The notes under the pieces were generated by a model that saw only the letters and a list, made by a program, of their open reading frames with translations, was not told the origin of the DNA and made no database searches. The position numbers were made by a program, and so were the translations under genes. From positions 56,164 to 120,163 of the forward strand of contig NZ_FRDK01000011.1 in NCBI RefSeq assembly GCF_900143245.1: DNA of 64,000 nt, given 5' to 3'. This document shows, one piece after another, positions 23,202-32,175 of the stretch (within the stretch, counting starts at the first letter, position 1; every line of letters begins with the position of its first letter). The stretch comes from Flavobacterium fryxellicola (GTDB lineage Bacteria > Bacteroidota > Bacteroidia > Flavobacteriales > Flavobacteriaceae).

Positions 23202-25883
23202 ATGGGAGGTAATGCAGGAATAAGAGGTTATCTGATACAAACAATTATCTGTATTTTAGACGCATTGGATTCAGACAATAAGTGGTCTGAAGTAACGTTA
23301 GAGCCATTGGATGAATCCGAAAAAGTTGACATTAGGTGGGTTTATTCAGATAAAGTGAAAGTTTGTCAAGTAAAATCCTCTCAAAATATAATCAGGCTCA
23401 CTGATGCTAAAAAATGGAGTAATGAATTAATTACCAACTCTCCAAATATTGAAGAGTATGAATTGATTGTTGTTGGGCATCCAGAAGAAAAACTCCTCAA
23501 AAGTGATTCAATTGGAAAGGTAAAAATATCAAAAGTACAATCCTTAAATACTGATAATCTTATCGATATTGCTTCAACAAAAATTGATGCTTACTATGAA
23601 AAACACGGCAGGACGAAGATGTCTTCTAAAGTTAGAGAAATTCTCGTTAAGACACTTGCTATGCACTTTGGAACAAATTCAATTACGGGTAAAGAAGTCA
23701 CTAGAGAAGATTTTGACAAACAACTATTAGATTGGATTTCTGCTATTGAAAGACAAATAGAAACCAATCCGTTTGCGGTATTGGCGAGTCCCGCTGCTAA
23801 TGAAAGTAAACCTTTTAACATTAGAATTGCGGAGAAAATTTTAGAATTGATAGGATGGACAAATTTCAATGAAAACATTGCCTTAAAAATCTATAATGAT
23901 AAAACTGAAGAGGATGATGAATTTAAAGTCGACTTTTTTGGAGATTTTGAAAGTAAGCTAAAATCTAACACAGATGATGCCATTTTAGTAACATCAATTC
24001 ATGATTTAACCTACCCTTTATCATCAAAAAAGGAAATTCAGCATTACCACTATAGCTCTGAAAAGATTTTTGATGATTTGCAATTAAAAAATAAAATACC
24101 ATTTAAAAGAAATTCTTCAACAGAATATCATAATATTCTTTTTTGGCTCACAACAGAAAATTCAGAGGTAAATCAAGATTTTATTCATCATGCAAAAGAC
24201 AACTATAGAAAAGACTGGCTAAATGAAGAAATGTACTATTATCTTGTAGATAATAATAAAGCTGTATTTTTAATAAGTTCCATTGTAACTGCTAAAAATT
24301 ATCGCGAAGATCTTACAGTAAAGTTTTTATATCCAATAACTGAAGCTAATCAAAGCCCTGGGCAAATAGGTAAAAGAGGTACAAAGTTGCCTGCTCAATT
24401 CATTAATAGCTCAATACTCCCAATAATTAAGGAAAGTAGCAACAAGATAAGTATCCTTATTTTCTGCTCTGACTCTTTTTCGGAGGATTCATTGAAAAAA
24501 CTCATTTGGTTGACAATTAGGCTTACAAGTGGTTTGGGAAATGAGTATCTTCTATATTTTTCAGATTATGATGAAATAGAAAACAAGAACATCGTAGCCG
24601 AGGTTATACGTTCTTTTGATGACGAAATTCTGGAAGATAAAATTCAGGTACAAAAATATGACCGGATAGATGCTGAGGCATTGGACGGAGTTTTGGCAAC
24701 ATCAAATTCTCTGGTAAAAAATGAAAACTTTGACGAGCTAAAGACTCAAACTCAACTGAAATCAAAGCACTTAAACGAAGCCTTTGTAAACATACTCCCA
24801 TACGGAGATATTATTAAGCCTTTTCTAAAAACTGATGCAATCACGGCCAACGATATGAAAATTTTCCTTGCAAAAAAAGGGATTTTTGTAAAAAGTGCTG
24901 ATCGAAGTAAACTGATTAGTTTAATGTCAGTCCTTTTGTTTAGTCCTAAAGAGCTGGAAGATTTTAAGACTCTTATAGATGTAAAAGATAGACCCGTTAA
25001 TACAATTAACGAGATATTTCAAATAAAACAAAATGAAAGTCTAGAAAGTGTATTTAAGCGAATACGTCCAAATTTTGATAATGTAACAGAGAATCTAAAC
25101 ACGAAATTGCTAGATACACCAGTTTTTAAACCAAACCCGTCTAATCCTAATGAATACATACTTGATGTGCGTACAGAAAGAAAAGATCCTACCAGCCAAG
25201 TATCAGTAAATACTTTATGGGGAAGAATTGAAATTATTTGTACAAAAGAAAATGATACTCTGGTAGTAAATCGAGTAAATACGGTGTCTCGTGAAGATAA
25301 GGTTATCGCTAAAAGGGTAATGAAAAGTGTTGAAAGTGAATTTAAACAAGCTGATTTTATTAAAGATGAAACTATTAAAATTATGTTCAAGAGTTTTAAA
25401 GACAATATTGACCGTGTCAATTTTTTACTAAGCTTTACAAATATTACTTCATCTACAATATTTAAAGAGCCCGAAATTAAATCAATCAAATTCAAATTTG
25501 ATGATGTTGAAGATATACCTGAAGCATTTAAAGATAAAAAAGATAAAGATTTGATTACTTATTTTTCAGGTAGAAACTTGTCGGGAATTAATGAGATTTC
25601 GGAAGATGATTTCAAGAAAGTTCTTTTATTAGAGGAAATTTATATTACTTATAAATATGACCATTACAATTTAAAAAATGGCTTTTATAGTGTGAAATAT
25701 AATTTCTCAGACGCTCTAAAAAATAAACCTGAAAAAGATGGAGTATTCAAATCGGAACCTAATTTATACATGTCATCACAAGTAAAAAAACTAGCAAACA
25801 TAGACCTTTTTAAGAGAGAACTTTCAAAAGAAATTGAAAGAATAAAATTGGAAAAACTTAAACAATTCAATATTATAGAATAA
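23202..25883 (+). CDS. Putative nuclease, DUF4297/Cap4-like N-terminus (893 aa)
   Basis: 893 residues. The N-terminus has the layout of DUF4297/Cap4-type nuclease domains: GNAGIRGYLIQTII (G5-x3-G9-Y-x2-Q13), an acidic residue in TLEPLDESEKVDIRW (Asp43), and VCQVKSSQN (Gln56-x-Lys58), the PD-(D/E)xK-like E..D..QxK arrangement. The remaining 800 residues match nothing I know; they are mixed helix/strand without membrane segments or a visible Walker motif, so they are probably sensor and assembly regions. It is the first gene of a three-gene operon, and its TAA overlaps the next ATG (TAATG). Family members cut DNA in CBASS and other defence systems. Here that role is inference. Confidence 0.65.
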   Translation: MGGNAGIRGYLIQTIICILDALDSDNKWSEVTLEPLDESEKVDIRWVYSDKVKVCQVKSSQNIIRLTDAKKWSNELITNSPNIEEYELIVVGHPEEKLLKSDSIGKVKISKVQSLNTDNLIDIASTKIDAYYEKHGRTKMSSKVREILVKTLAMHFGTNSITGKEVTREDFDKQLLDWISAIERQIETNPFAVLASPAANESKPFNIRIAEKILELIGWTNFNENIALKIYNDKTEEDDEFKVDFFGDFESKLKSNTDDAILVTSIHDLTYPLSSKKEIQHYHYSSEKIFDDLQLKNKIPFKRNSSTEYHNILFWLTTENSEVNQDFIHHAKDNYRKDWLNEEMYYYLVDNNKAVFLISSIVTAKNYREDLTVKFLYPITEANQSPGQIGKRGTKLPAQFINSSILPIIKESSNKISILIFCSDSFSEDSLKKLIWLTIRLTSGLGNEYLLYFSDYDEIENKNIVAEVIRSFDDEILEDKIQVQKYDRIDAEALDGVLATSNSLVKNENFDELKTQTQLKSKHLNEAFVNILPYGDIIKPFLKTDAITANDMKIFLAKKGIFVKSADRSKLISLMSVLLFSPKELEDFKTLIDVKDRPVNTINEIFQIKQNESLESVFKRIRPNFDNVTENLNTKLLDTPVFKPNPSNPNEYILDVRTERKDPTSQVSVNTLWGRIEIICTKENDTLVVNRVNTVSREDKVIAKRVMKSVESEFKQADFIKDETIKIMFKSFKDNIDRVNFLLSFTNITSSTIFKEPEIKSIKFKFDDVEDIPEAFKDKKDKDLITYFSGRNLSGINEISEDDFKKVLLLEEIYITYKYDHYNLKNGFYSVKYNFSDALKNKPEKDGVFKSEPNLYMSSQVKKLANIDLFKRELSKEIERIKLEKLKQFNIIE

Positions 25884-26923
25884 TGATCGATTTTACAGGA
25901 GTTAAATTACAAAGTATAGTTACTCATTTTGTTGGAAACAAATTGAGAGACGAAAGAATAAAAGTTTCATCAGGAGAAGTAAACATAGTTGAGGGAGATA
26001 CAGAAAAATATTTATTAAAGTATTTTCTTTCGTCTTTTCAAGATAATGAAAAATTTAATTTCAGTAATCCTACTGAACTGTCATTAAATGCAGTTTATAC
26101 ATTAATTAGCAGGATATTTTCCAACACTGATTCCTTTTATGATAATACTGTTGAAATATCAAAACATCTATACGAAAGTTCTACTCATCCAAAAGTTAAT
26201 GCAGGAGAATTTACAATTTGTTTATTTGAAAATATTTTTTTGGATGGTATAGAGACTACAGCAATAGGGTTATTTAAAACAGAAGTAAAAGACGTGTTTC
26301 TAAAATTTGATCCCACAAAGGATAATTACACCATCAAATATGAAAATGGTGTAAATATTGGAAAACTTGATAAAGGTTGTATTATATTCGATGTTAAAGT
26401 TGAAAGTGGATACACAGTTTGTATCGTTGACTCTAATAAATCAAACGACACACAATATTGGAAAGATGATTTTCTGAGCATTCGACCAAGTGCGGATAAT
26501 TACCATTTTACAAAAAATTTCCTATCTATTACAAAAGACTTTGTTACAAAACAACTTTCTGAAGAATTTGAAGTAAGTAAAGCGGATAAAATAGATTTAC
26601 TAAATCGTTCGGTTGATTACTTTAAAAATAACGAGAAATTCGACAAACAAGAATTTGAGAAAAAAGTCTTTGAAGATGATAGTTTGATTGCATCCTTTCA
26701 AAATTTTGATAAAACTTTTAGGAAAGATAATGAAATTGCTCCTTCTGAAAACTTTGAAATCTCAGATAAAGCAGTTAAGAAGCAAGCTCGTGTTTTTAAG
26801 AGTGTATTAAAATTGGATAAAAATTTCCACATCTATATTCATGGGGATAAAAAGCTTATTGAAAATGGAACAGATGAAACTGGAAGAAAATTTTATAAAA
26901 TCTATTATGAAGAAGAAAAGTAG
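25883..26923 (+). CDS. NdpA/YejK-like nucleoid-associated protein
   Basis: 346 residues matching the 37-kDa nucleoid-associated protein family (NdpA, YejK): KLQSIVTHFVGNKLRDERIKVSSGEVNI at the start, LKYFLSSFQDNEKFNFSN, LYESSTHPKVNAGEFTICLFENI (about 90-113), TAIGLFKTEVKDVFLKF and the KLDKGCIIFDV block. NdpA proteins bind double-stranded DNA and associate with the nucleoid. Being placed between a putative nuclease and a HEPN protein, with one-base and five-base junctions, it more likely works as the DNA-recognition arm of this system than as a housekeeping protein. Confidence 0.75.
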   Translation: MIDFTGVKLQSIVTHFVGNKLRDERIKVSSGEVNIVEGDTEKYLLKYFLSSFQDNEKFNFSNPTELSLNAVYTLISRIFSNTDSFYDNTVEISKHLYESSTHPKVNAGEFTICLFENIFLDGIETTAIGLFKTEVKDVFLKFDPTKDNYTIKYENGVNIGKLDKGCIIFDVKVESGYTVCIVDSNKSNDTQYWKDDFLSIRPSADNYHFTKNFLSITKDFVTKQLSEEFEVSKADKIDLLNRSVDYFKNNEKFDKQEFEKKVFEDDSLIASFQNFDKTFRKDNEIAPSENFEISDKAVKKQARVFKSVLKLDKNFHIYIHGDKKLIENGTDETGRKFYKIYYEEEK

Positions 26924-26928
26924 AAAAT

Positions 26929-27729
26929 ATGGCTGATATTAAACGACCAATGTTTGAACCGCACATATTAGAAGGACTATGTAGATCTATTGGAGATACT
27001 TCAGATGGTTTAAGTGGTACAGAAATAGGCCAAATCCTAGTGAATTCTAATATTCCAGATATTGATTCTCAAAACACTAAATGGAAACGCTTGTATTCAG
27101 CATTTGCTGATTGGCAAAATAAGAATCAATGCTCAAATCATATTCTAAGATTTGTTCAGGATGCCTTACAACCAGTTAGATACATTGGAAAGGAAGGCAC
27201 TTTTCATAGCCGTAGGCTGGAGGTAAATAAACGTTTGTATTTTGTCGGTACAGAGCTTACAGAAGAAGGCAAATTTAGGCTAGTTGAAAAGGCTACTACA
27301 ATTGCAGAAGCAGAGCAACGTGCAAGCAGTTTAAAACATAAGTTAGAAAATCGAAATGTTCATAAAATAATCTTTGAATATTGTACAGCAGAATTATTGG
27401 TTGAAAATTATTTTCATTCAGTCTTTGAAGCAACAAAAAGCATTGCAGATCGATTAAGGACTATGACTGGACTTTACGCAGATGGTAATACTTTAGCTGA
27501 AACTTCATTTTCTACTAGTAACCCACTGATTAAAATCAATCTTTTAAAAACAGATACAGACAGAAGCGAGCATATAGGATTATGTAATCTAATTAAGGGA
27601 ATATTTGGTTTGATAAGAAATCCAACTGCTCATGAGCCAAAAATTAAGTTTGAAATTACAGAAGAAGAGGCCTTGGATATTCTAAACACTATTTCGTTTA
27701 TACATAAACGACTTGATAAAGCTATATAG
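26929..27729 (+). CDS. Ymh/TIGR02391 family HEPN protein
   Basis: 266 residues. The C-terminal half is the Ymh (TIGR02391) type HEPN domain: NYFHSVFEATKSIADRLRTMTGL (about 155-177), and GLIRNPTAHEPKIKF with the catalytic-type R230-x4-H235 motif (RNPTAH) of HEPN RNases. The N-terminal 100 residues (FEPHILEGLCRSIGDTSDGLSGTEIGQIL) are helical and usual in this family. HEPN proteins of this kind occur in abortive infection and toxin systems and often cut RNA. It is the last gene of the three-gene operon, five bases after the NdpA gene. The most natural idea is that it is the effector that kills or stalls the infected cell. Confidence 0.75.
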   Translation: MADIKRPMFEPHILEGLCRSIGDTSDGLSGTEIGQILVNSNIPDIDSQNTKWKRLYSAFADWQNKNQCSNHILRFVQDALQPVRYIGKEGTFHSRRLEVNKRLYFVGTELTEEGKFRLVEKATTIAEAEQRASSLKHKLENRNVHKIIFEYCTAELLVENYFHSVFEATKSIADRLRTMTGLYADGNTLAETSFSTSNPLIKINLLKTDTDRSEHIGLCNLIKGIFGLIRNPTAHEPKIKFEITEEEALDILNTISFIHKRLDKAI

Positions 27730-27730
27730 T

Positions 27731-27765
27731 AAAAAAAAAAATGGGGAGCCTAAACAAACTCCCCA
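27731..27765 (-). terminator. Terminator of the traD-DUF3408-ParA transcript
   Basis: TGGGGAG (27742-27748) pairs with CTCCCCA (27759-27765). On the minus strand the stem is followed by eleven Ts. The traD stop codon lies inside the loop. It also separates the convergent cargo operon from the traD side. Confidence 0.75.
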
Positions 27766-28382
27766 ATATCAAACCCCTCCAAATCCTTTTTATGCAAAAA
27801 AGAAGAACCAGAATCCGTCTCTGCAGAAAGTGTACCGTCTAGCAGCTTGGCTATTTTTTGAGAGGCATCTTCGATAGAATTTTCCAATAGGTCGAATAAT
27901 TCGGTTCCTTGTGTTTTCTGAAGTAGGACTGTTGCTGTTTCCTTTTGAGAGGGTCTCATTTTCTCTTTTTTTAACAACTTTTTTACAGTGCTTAATTCTT
28001 CAAAGGTAACCCCTTGGGCAAAACCGTTATCGCCATCGGATATTCTATAACTATTCCATTCTTCCTCCTCATCCTCAAAATCGGGTACATTCCCAAAAAC
28101 TTCATCCAGCTCTTCTGGTTGCATTTGTATCTCGACTTTTTCTTCGTCGATTTCAATTTCAAAATTATCATTAATATGTTCCTCTTTTTGTTTTTGACTT
28201 TCATTGTCATTTTTTGGCATTGAAAGACTTCTTCGAGGCTTAGGCTGCCCCATAATATCGGGTAATTTTGGATTGCTTTTATCCTGTACTGGCTTTTGCT
28301 CCTGATATTTCTTGACGACAATCTTGTCTTGTAAAAGCAGTACAATGACAATCAGTAAGCATATTACGATCACTGTTTCCAT
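27750..28382 (-). CDS. traD: Conjugal transfer protein TraD
   Basis: 210 residues from ATG 28382 (METVIVICLLIVIV). The upstream ATG at 28415 would overlap the DUF3408 gene and add unrelated residues. An N-terminal membrane helix (about 2-18) is followed by a basic then very acidic linker (EELDEVFGNVPDFEDEEEEW, about 105-124), and the C-terminal part with GVTFEELSTVKKLLKKE, KTQGTELFDLLENS and the terminal GFDIGEFV, all typical of TraD of Bacteroidetes elements. Function in transfer is not known in detail. It is separated from its usual tra neighbours by the three-gene cargo operon. Confidence 0.85.
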   Translation of the reverse strand: METVIVICLLIVIVLLLQDKIVVKKYQEQKPVQDKSNPKLPDIMGQPKPRRSLSMPKNDNESQKQKEEHINDNFEIEIDEEKVEIQMQPEELDEVFGNVPDFEDEEEEWNSYRISDGDNGFAQGVTFEELSTVKKLLKKEKMRPSQKETATVLLQKTQGTELFDLLENSIEDASQKIAKLLDGTLSAETDSGSSFLHKKDLEGFDIGEFV

Positions 28383-28389
28383 AACTTCA

Positions 28390-28815
28390 TTATAAAATAG
28401 GTTTGTATTTATCATTAAAACTCTTAGTTATCTGTTCTCCAAATTCCTGAAAATGGTAATCTAGCAAACTATCCAAATAAGCATAAATAGTGATCTTGTC
28501 TTCCCCTATCACCTGAACGATACGGGAAAGCTTTTCATGAAAATCGGGTCTGATATAGACTGTTTTTCCGTCACGTGCATTGGTGTCAATTCTTTTGAAA
28601 AAGATGCTTTCGTAATCCCCTTCGCTTGCCCGTTTCCCCCTACTCTTTTCCTTAATCGTGGTTTTCTCTTTGGGAGGTTCTTTATAATTCCCGTTTTCAC
28701 TTTCCTTTTCTATCGGAACTTTTAACCCTTCTTTTTTTATACCATCCACCATCAGGTTCATCATCAACTCCTCATTAATTTCGGGCGTGTTTTTTTTCTT
28801 ATTTTCTTTTTCCAT
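28390..28815 (-). CDS. DUF3408 domain protein (conjugation region)
   Basis: 141 residues. The N-terminal 75 residues are charged and low-complexity (Lys/Glu). The C-terminal part ESIFFKRIDTNARDGKTVYIRPDFHEKLSRIVQVIGEDKITIYAYLDSLLDYHFQEF (about 70-126) is the DUF3408 domain, which resembles a ribbon-helix-helix fold. It always sits between ParA and traD in these elements and is known as TraB or TraC in some annotations. It may bind DNA near the transfer origin. Spacing to ParA is 4 bases. Confidence 0.85.
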   Translation of the reverse strand: MEKENKKKNTPEINEELMMNLMVDGIKKEGLKVPIEKESENGNYKEPPKEKTTIKEKSRGKRASEGDYESIFFKRIDTNARDGKTVYIRPDFHEKLSRIVQVIGEDKITIYAYLDSLLDYHFQEFGEQITKSFNDKYKPIL

Positions 28816-28819
28816 AATT

Positions 28820-29587
28820 CTATAATTGAATGATTTTCAAAAATTCGTTTATAAATTGATCTAACTGACAAGCTTTCATCAAACGTTCATCGGGAGGCAT
28901 TACAGTAGAACGAAATACGGTTTTGCTATTCTCTTCACTTTCTTTACGAAAGCGAGTACTGTTCTTAATTTGGCTTTGCATAAGACTTAATCCTAAGTGC
29001 TCAATAAGTTGGTTGTAAACTTCATATAAAGGGGTACTTTCCCGACCATCAACCTGATTCCAAAACAGATAAATAGTTTTTATAGAAGTTGCTCCTTTTT
29101 TCATAATTACATCTTGCAAGAGCTGCGTAAAAATGAGCGTACTCTCCATAACCAAACGATCAGCCGTAATTGGCGTAAAAATGTGGTGCATTCCGGCCAA
29201 GGCTTTCAGAATACCAGGAGTATTCACCGTTCCAGGGAGATCAAAAAACAGAACATCAATTGGTACAGTAGTATTATTTAAAAATTCCTGAGCAGCCTCC
29301 AATACACTTTCCGCTTTGTGTTGTACAATGGGATAGGCTTTTTTGTTGATGGTTGTAAATTGTTTGTAAGCTAGTTTTTTCAAATGCTCATTTTCCATAA
29401 CCATTGACAGATCACGAGATTTCATTTTGATTAAACTGTGCTGAGGAAAGTCGGCATCAAAGACGGCTACGTTGTAACCCAATCTATAGTGCATTGTACT
29501 TGCAACTAAAGTCGTAAAGGTACTTTTTCCGACACCGCCTTTTTGAGAAGAAAAAGCGATAAATTTTGTGTTGTGATTTGCATTCAT
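28820..29587 (-). CDS. ParA family ATPase of the element (TraA type)
   Basis: 255 residues. Deviant Walker A KGGVGKSTFTTLVAS (about residues 16-30) preceded by FSSQ, the switch region DADFPQHS (about 43-50), and DVLFFDLPGT (about 110-119) are clear ParA/MinD motifs. In CTnDOT-type elements this is the first gene of the transfer operon and likely helps partition or positions the transfer intermediate. It is transcribed away from the mob genes, with the oriT-like region between. Confidence 0.9.
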   Translation of the reverse strand: MNANHNTKFIAFSSQKGGVGKSTFTTLVASTMHYRLGYNVAVFDADFPQHSLIKMKSRDLSMVMENEHLKKLAYKQFTTINKKAYPIVQHKAESVLEAAQEFLNNTTVPIDVLFFDLPGTVNTPGILKALAGMHHIFTPITADRLVMESTLIFTQLLQDVIMKKGATSIKTIYLFWNQVDGRESTPLYEVYNQLIEHLGLSLMQSQIKNSTRFRKESEENSKTVFRSTVMPPDERLMKACQLDQFINEFLKIIQL

Positions 29588-30196
29588 AGTTCAACTGTTT
29601 TTAATTATTTATATCGGTATTTACTTGTATATGTATTTCTTCAGTTAGTTACCTACAGCATTATGTGTGTACCTCGTTATCTATAATTTTATGTAGTTAA
29701 GCAGGCAGTTAACAAAATATATGCACATTGCGTTATGTATTTATATCTGTAGGCAATTCCATGAATATTTATCCGCAGGAGTACCTAGAAACTTAAGTAC
29801 ATCTGTACTTAATCATATAACTATCTAGTTCAATTCCTATCTAATTATAACCGTCTGACTGTACTTTTCTATAGTGATACTTATATAATTATGTTGTTAC
29901 GTACATAGCTAACTAGGTATTCCTGTTTGTTTATAAGTACAAAGAAACATAGCGATATAAGTGCATTTAACATTGTGGTTGTTCTTGGCTTTTAGTGACA
30001 CGATTTGTCCAATCCTTTAACCTCAACATTAAGACATTCAATAGCTTACTTTGTAAAAGGAGAAAATCAATGAACCAATGAAAGGATCAAATCAATTTCT
30101 GGATAACAACTGGAACGGCCTAAAGCCGTTTTTTCCCTGCTATAATAAATCCTGTTCCGCCGGCAGGCGGACGGATTATCTGTTCACCAGAACAGA
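29588..30196. other. Noncoding region between parA and mobA, GTAC-rich
   Basis: About 610 bases without a gene. The part 29600-29945 is AT-rich and holds seven GTAC tetramers, including a perfect inverted repeat TTAAGTAC-ATCT-GTACTTAA (29793-29812). A hairpin terminator AACGGC..GCCGTT with a T run lies at about 30114-30134, and CCGCCGGCAGGCGG forms another small palindrome near 30158-30171. Such a region next to ParA and mob genes may contain binding sites for ParA-partner proteins or part of the transfer origin. Confidence 0.5.
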
Positions 30197-30250
30197 GCAA
30201 GTTGTGTTTTGAGGCACTCGAAATGAATTCCGTGCCTCAAAACAACTTGC
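30197..30250. other. Putative origin of transfer (oriT) hairpin
   Basis: A 21-base arm (30197-30217, GCAAGTTGTGTTTTGAGGCA and one more C) faces a 19-base arm (30232-30250, GTGCCTCAAAACAACTTGC). They are complementary except for a two-base bulge, with a 14-base loop. It is followed at once by a GC-rich CCCCCTGCGGCGGGG stretch and lies 60 bases before mobA. The place and form match oriT regions of Bacteroidetes mob systems. The nick site cannot be told from sequence alone. Confidence 0.65.
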
Positions 30251-30311
30251 CCCCTGCGGCGGGGCTTAAAACTCCCTCCGAAGTCGGGGTTTTCTAAAAA
30301 TTACAAATGGA

Positions 30312-30758
30312 ATGATGATGGAAGATCAAGAGAACAAAAAACAACACAAAGGCGGTAGGAACCCCAAAAAGGATCCTAGCATACACCGTTATGTTTTTCG
30401 TTTAACGGATCAGGAAAATGCTAAATTCCTATCTCTTTTTGAAGCTTCGGGAGCAGACAATAAAGCTCATTTTATTACTTCAGTTCTATTTGAAAAGCAA
30501 ATAAAAACGGTAAAAGTAGATATGGCAGCAATGGATTATTATATGCGCTTAACCACTTTGTATGGTCAGTTTCGTGCCGTTGGCGTTAACTACAATCAGA
30601 TTGTCAAGATATTGTACCGCAATTTCTCCGAAAAAAAAGCAGCCGCTTATCTCTTTAAATTGGAGAAACAAACAATTGAATTGGCTCAATTATGTCGCGA
30701 TATCGCTCAATTAACAGAAGAATTTGAACTGAAATATTTGAAAAAAGAAGAAAAATGA
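30312..30758 (+). CDS. mobA: Mobilization protein MobA (relaxosome accessory)
   Basis: 148 residues. A basic N-terminus (KGGRNPKKDPSIHRYVFRLTDQEN, about 12-35) with a ribbon-helix-helix-like start, then the helical part with GVNYNQIVKILYRNFSEKKA (about 95-114), typical of MobC/MobA-type accessory proteins that bind oriT next to the relaxase. The gene overlaps the relaxase gene by 4 bases (ATGA). ATG at 30315 is an alternative start one residue in. Position directly after the oriT-like hairpin supports the role. Confidence 0.85.
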   Translation: MMMEDQENKKQHKGGRNPKKDPSIHRYVFRLTDQENAKFLSLFEASGADNKAHFITSVLFEKQIKTVKVDMAAMDYYMRLTTLYGQFRAVGVNYNQIVKILYRNFSEKKAAAYLFKLEKQTIELAQLCRDIAQLTEEFELKYLKKEEK

Positions 30759-32029
30759 TAGCAAAAATTGGTCGTGGAGCAAATATAATTGGAGCACTTT
30801 CGTATAACCAATTAAAAGTAGATCAAGAAAACGGAGCAATAGTAGCGACCCATAGAATAAGAGAAACAGTTAATGGACAGTTTACCGTTAACCAATTATA
30901 CAGCTCGTTTGAACCTTATTTAATGGCAAATAAACGAACAGAAAAACCAGTTTTGCATATCTCACTTAACCCAAATCCAAAAGATAATGTATCTGATGAA
31001 GACTTTAAAAAGATCGCAAAAGACTACATGGAACTTATGGGTTATGGTGACCAGCCTTATGTAGTATTTAAACATACCGATATTGAGCGAACGCACATTC
31101 ATATAGTTTCGACAAGCGTTGATCGTTACGGTAAAAAGTTATCTGATTCCTATGAGAAATTGCGTTCTATGAAAGCTTGTCGTGTACTGGAACAAAAATA
31201 TCAATTACTTCCTGCTACTGAAAAGAACCAAAATTCGAAACATGTAATTTTTAAACCAGTTGATTACAAGGAGGCCAATGTAAAAAGTCAAATAGCATCG
31301 GTAATTCGGCATTTGCCAAAGTATTACCAGTATCAAAGTTTAGGAGCTTATAACGCATTACTTTCTTTATTCAATATCACTGCCGAACAAATAACAGGAG
31401 AAATTCAAGGTCGGACTAAGCAAGGACTCGTTTATTTTGCATTAGATGAAAATGGAGAAAAAGCAACAAATCCGTTTAAATCCTCTCTATTTGGAAAACA
31501 GGCTGGAATGGATAGTTTACAAAATCATTTCGAACAATCTAAAGAAAAAATGAAAACAGAACTTTCGAAAGAGATCCTAAAAAATTCGGTTGAAGTCGCA
31601 ATGCATACCACGACTAATGAAACCGACTTTAAAAAACAACTAGTCGATCAGGGAGTTAATACCATTGTTCGAAGAAATGATCAAGGACGAATTTACGGAA
31701 TGACTTTTATTGACCACGAAACTCGTACCGTGTGGAATGGATCCCAATTAAGTAAAAATTTATCAGCCAACGTTTTTAATGACTATTGGAAGAATGAAGG
31801 TACTCAAAAAGTTCAAAATGACATGAAGAATGATAAAACAGTCCTATCCACAAATCAAGAAAATGAATCCAAACCAGAAAATGAAAAACCACACGCTCTT
31901 TTCGATTTTCTTAATGGAAATAATTCAACCCATTCTAATACTGATTTTGGCCTTGAAGAAAGCCTTGGAAGTTTACTACCAATTCACAAGGTGAAGATTG
32001 TGAAGAGCAAGCATTTGCTAATCAAATGA
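30755..32029 (+). CDS. mobB: Relaxase MobB, C-terminus altered by a frameshift
   Basis: 424 residues. The relaxase/mobilization nuclease domain shows the N-terminal MIAKIGRGANIIGALSYNQ start, HISLNPNPKD (about 68-77), and the metal-binding histidines in VFKHTDIERTHIHIVSTSVDRYGK (about 104-127). It nicks oriT and pilots the strand. The last 17 residues (PIHKVKIVKSKHLLIK) are not family-like. In the next frame the sequence continues as GEDCEEQAFANQMKKKTKRN and ends HRGKK with a stop at 32068-32070, the normal basic tail of these relaxases. One base is therefore missing near 31979-31983. The catalytic part is intact, so the enzyme may still work. Confidence 0.9.
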   Translation: MIAKIGRGANIIGALSYNQLKVDQENGAIVATHRIRETVNGQFTVNQLYSSFEPYLMANKRTEKPVLHISLNPNPKDNVSDEDFKKIAKDYMELMGYGDQPYVVFKHTDIERTHIHIVSTSVDRYGKKLSDSYEKLRSMKACRVLEQKYQLLPATEKNQNSKHVIFKPVDYKEANVKSQIASVIRHLPKYYQYQSLGAYNALLSLFNITAEQITGEIQGRTKQGLVYFALDENGEKATNPFKSSLFGKQAGMDSLQNHFEQSKEKMKTELSKEILKNSVEVAMHTTTNETDFKKQLVDQGVNTIVRRNDQGRIYGMTFIDHETRTVWNGSQLSKNLSANVFNDYWKNEGTQKVQNDMKNDKTVLSTNQENESKPENEKPHALFDFLNGNNSTHSNTDFGLEESLGSLLPIHKVKIVKSKHLLIK

Positions 32030-32175
32030 AGAAAAAGACGAAACGAAACAATCATCGCGGCAAGAAATAGTTTCAGCGAGACAACCAAGGTCAATTGATG
32101 CCAACGGAAGTCAATTAACTTAGATTCTTTAACGTTCGATCTATTTTCGCTCGTTACATTTTAATTTTTTCAATT

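Noticed and set aside
24604..25870. Minus-strand frames within the large putative nuclease gene
   Set aside because: They are antisense to a long, well-composed frame in an operon and have hydrophobic random-like composition.
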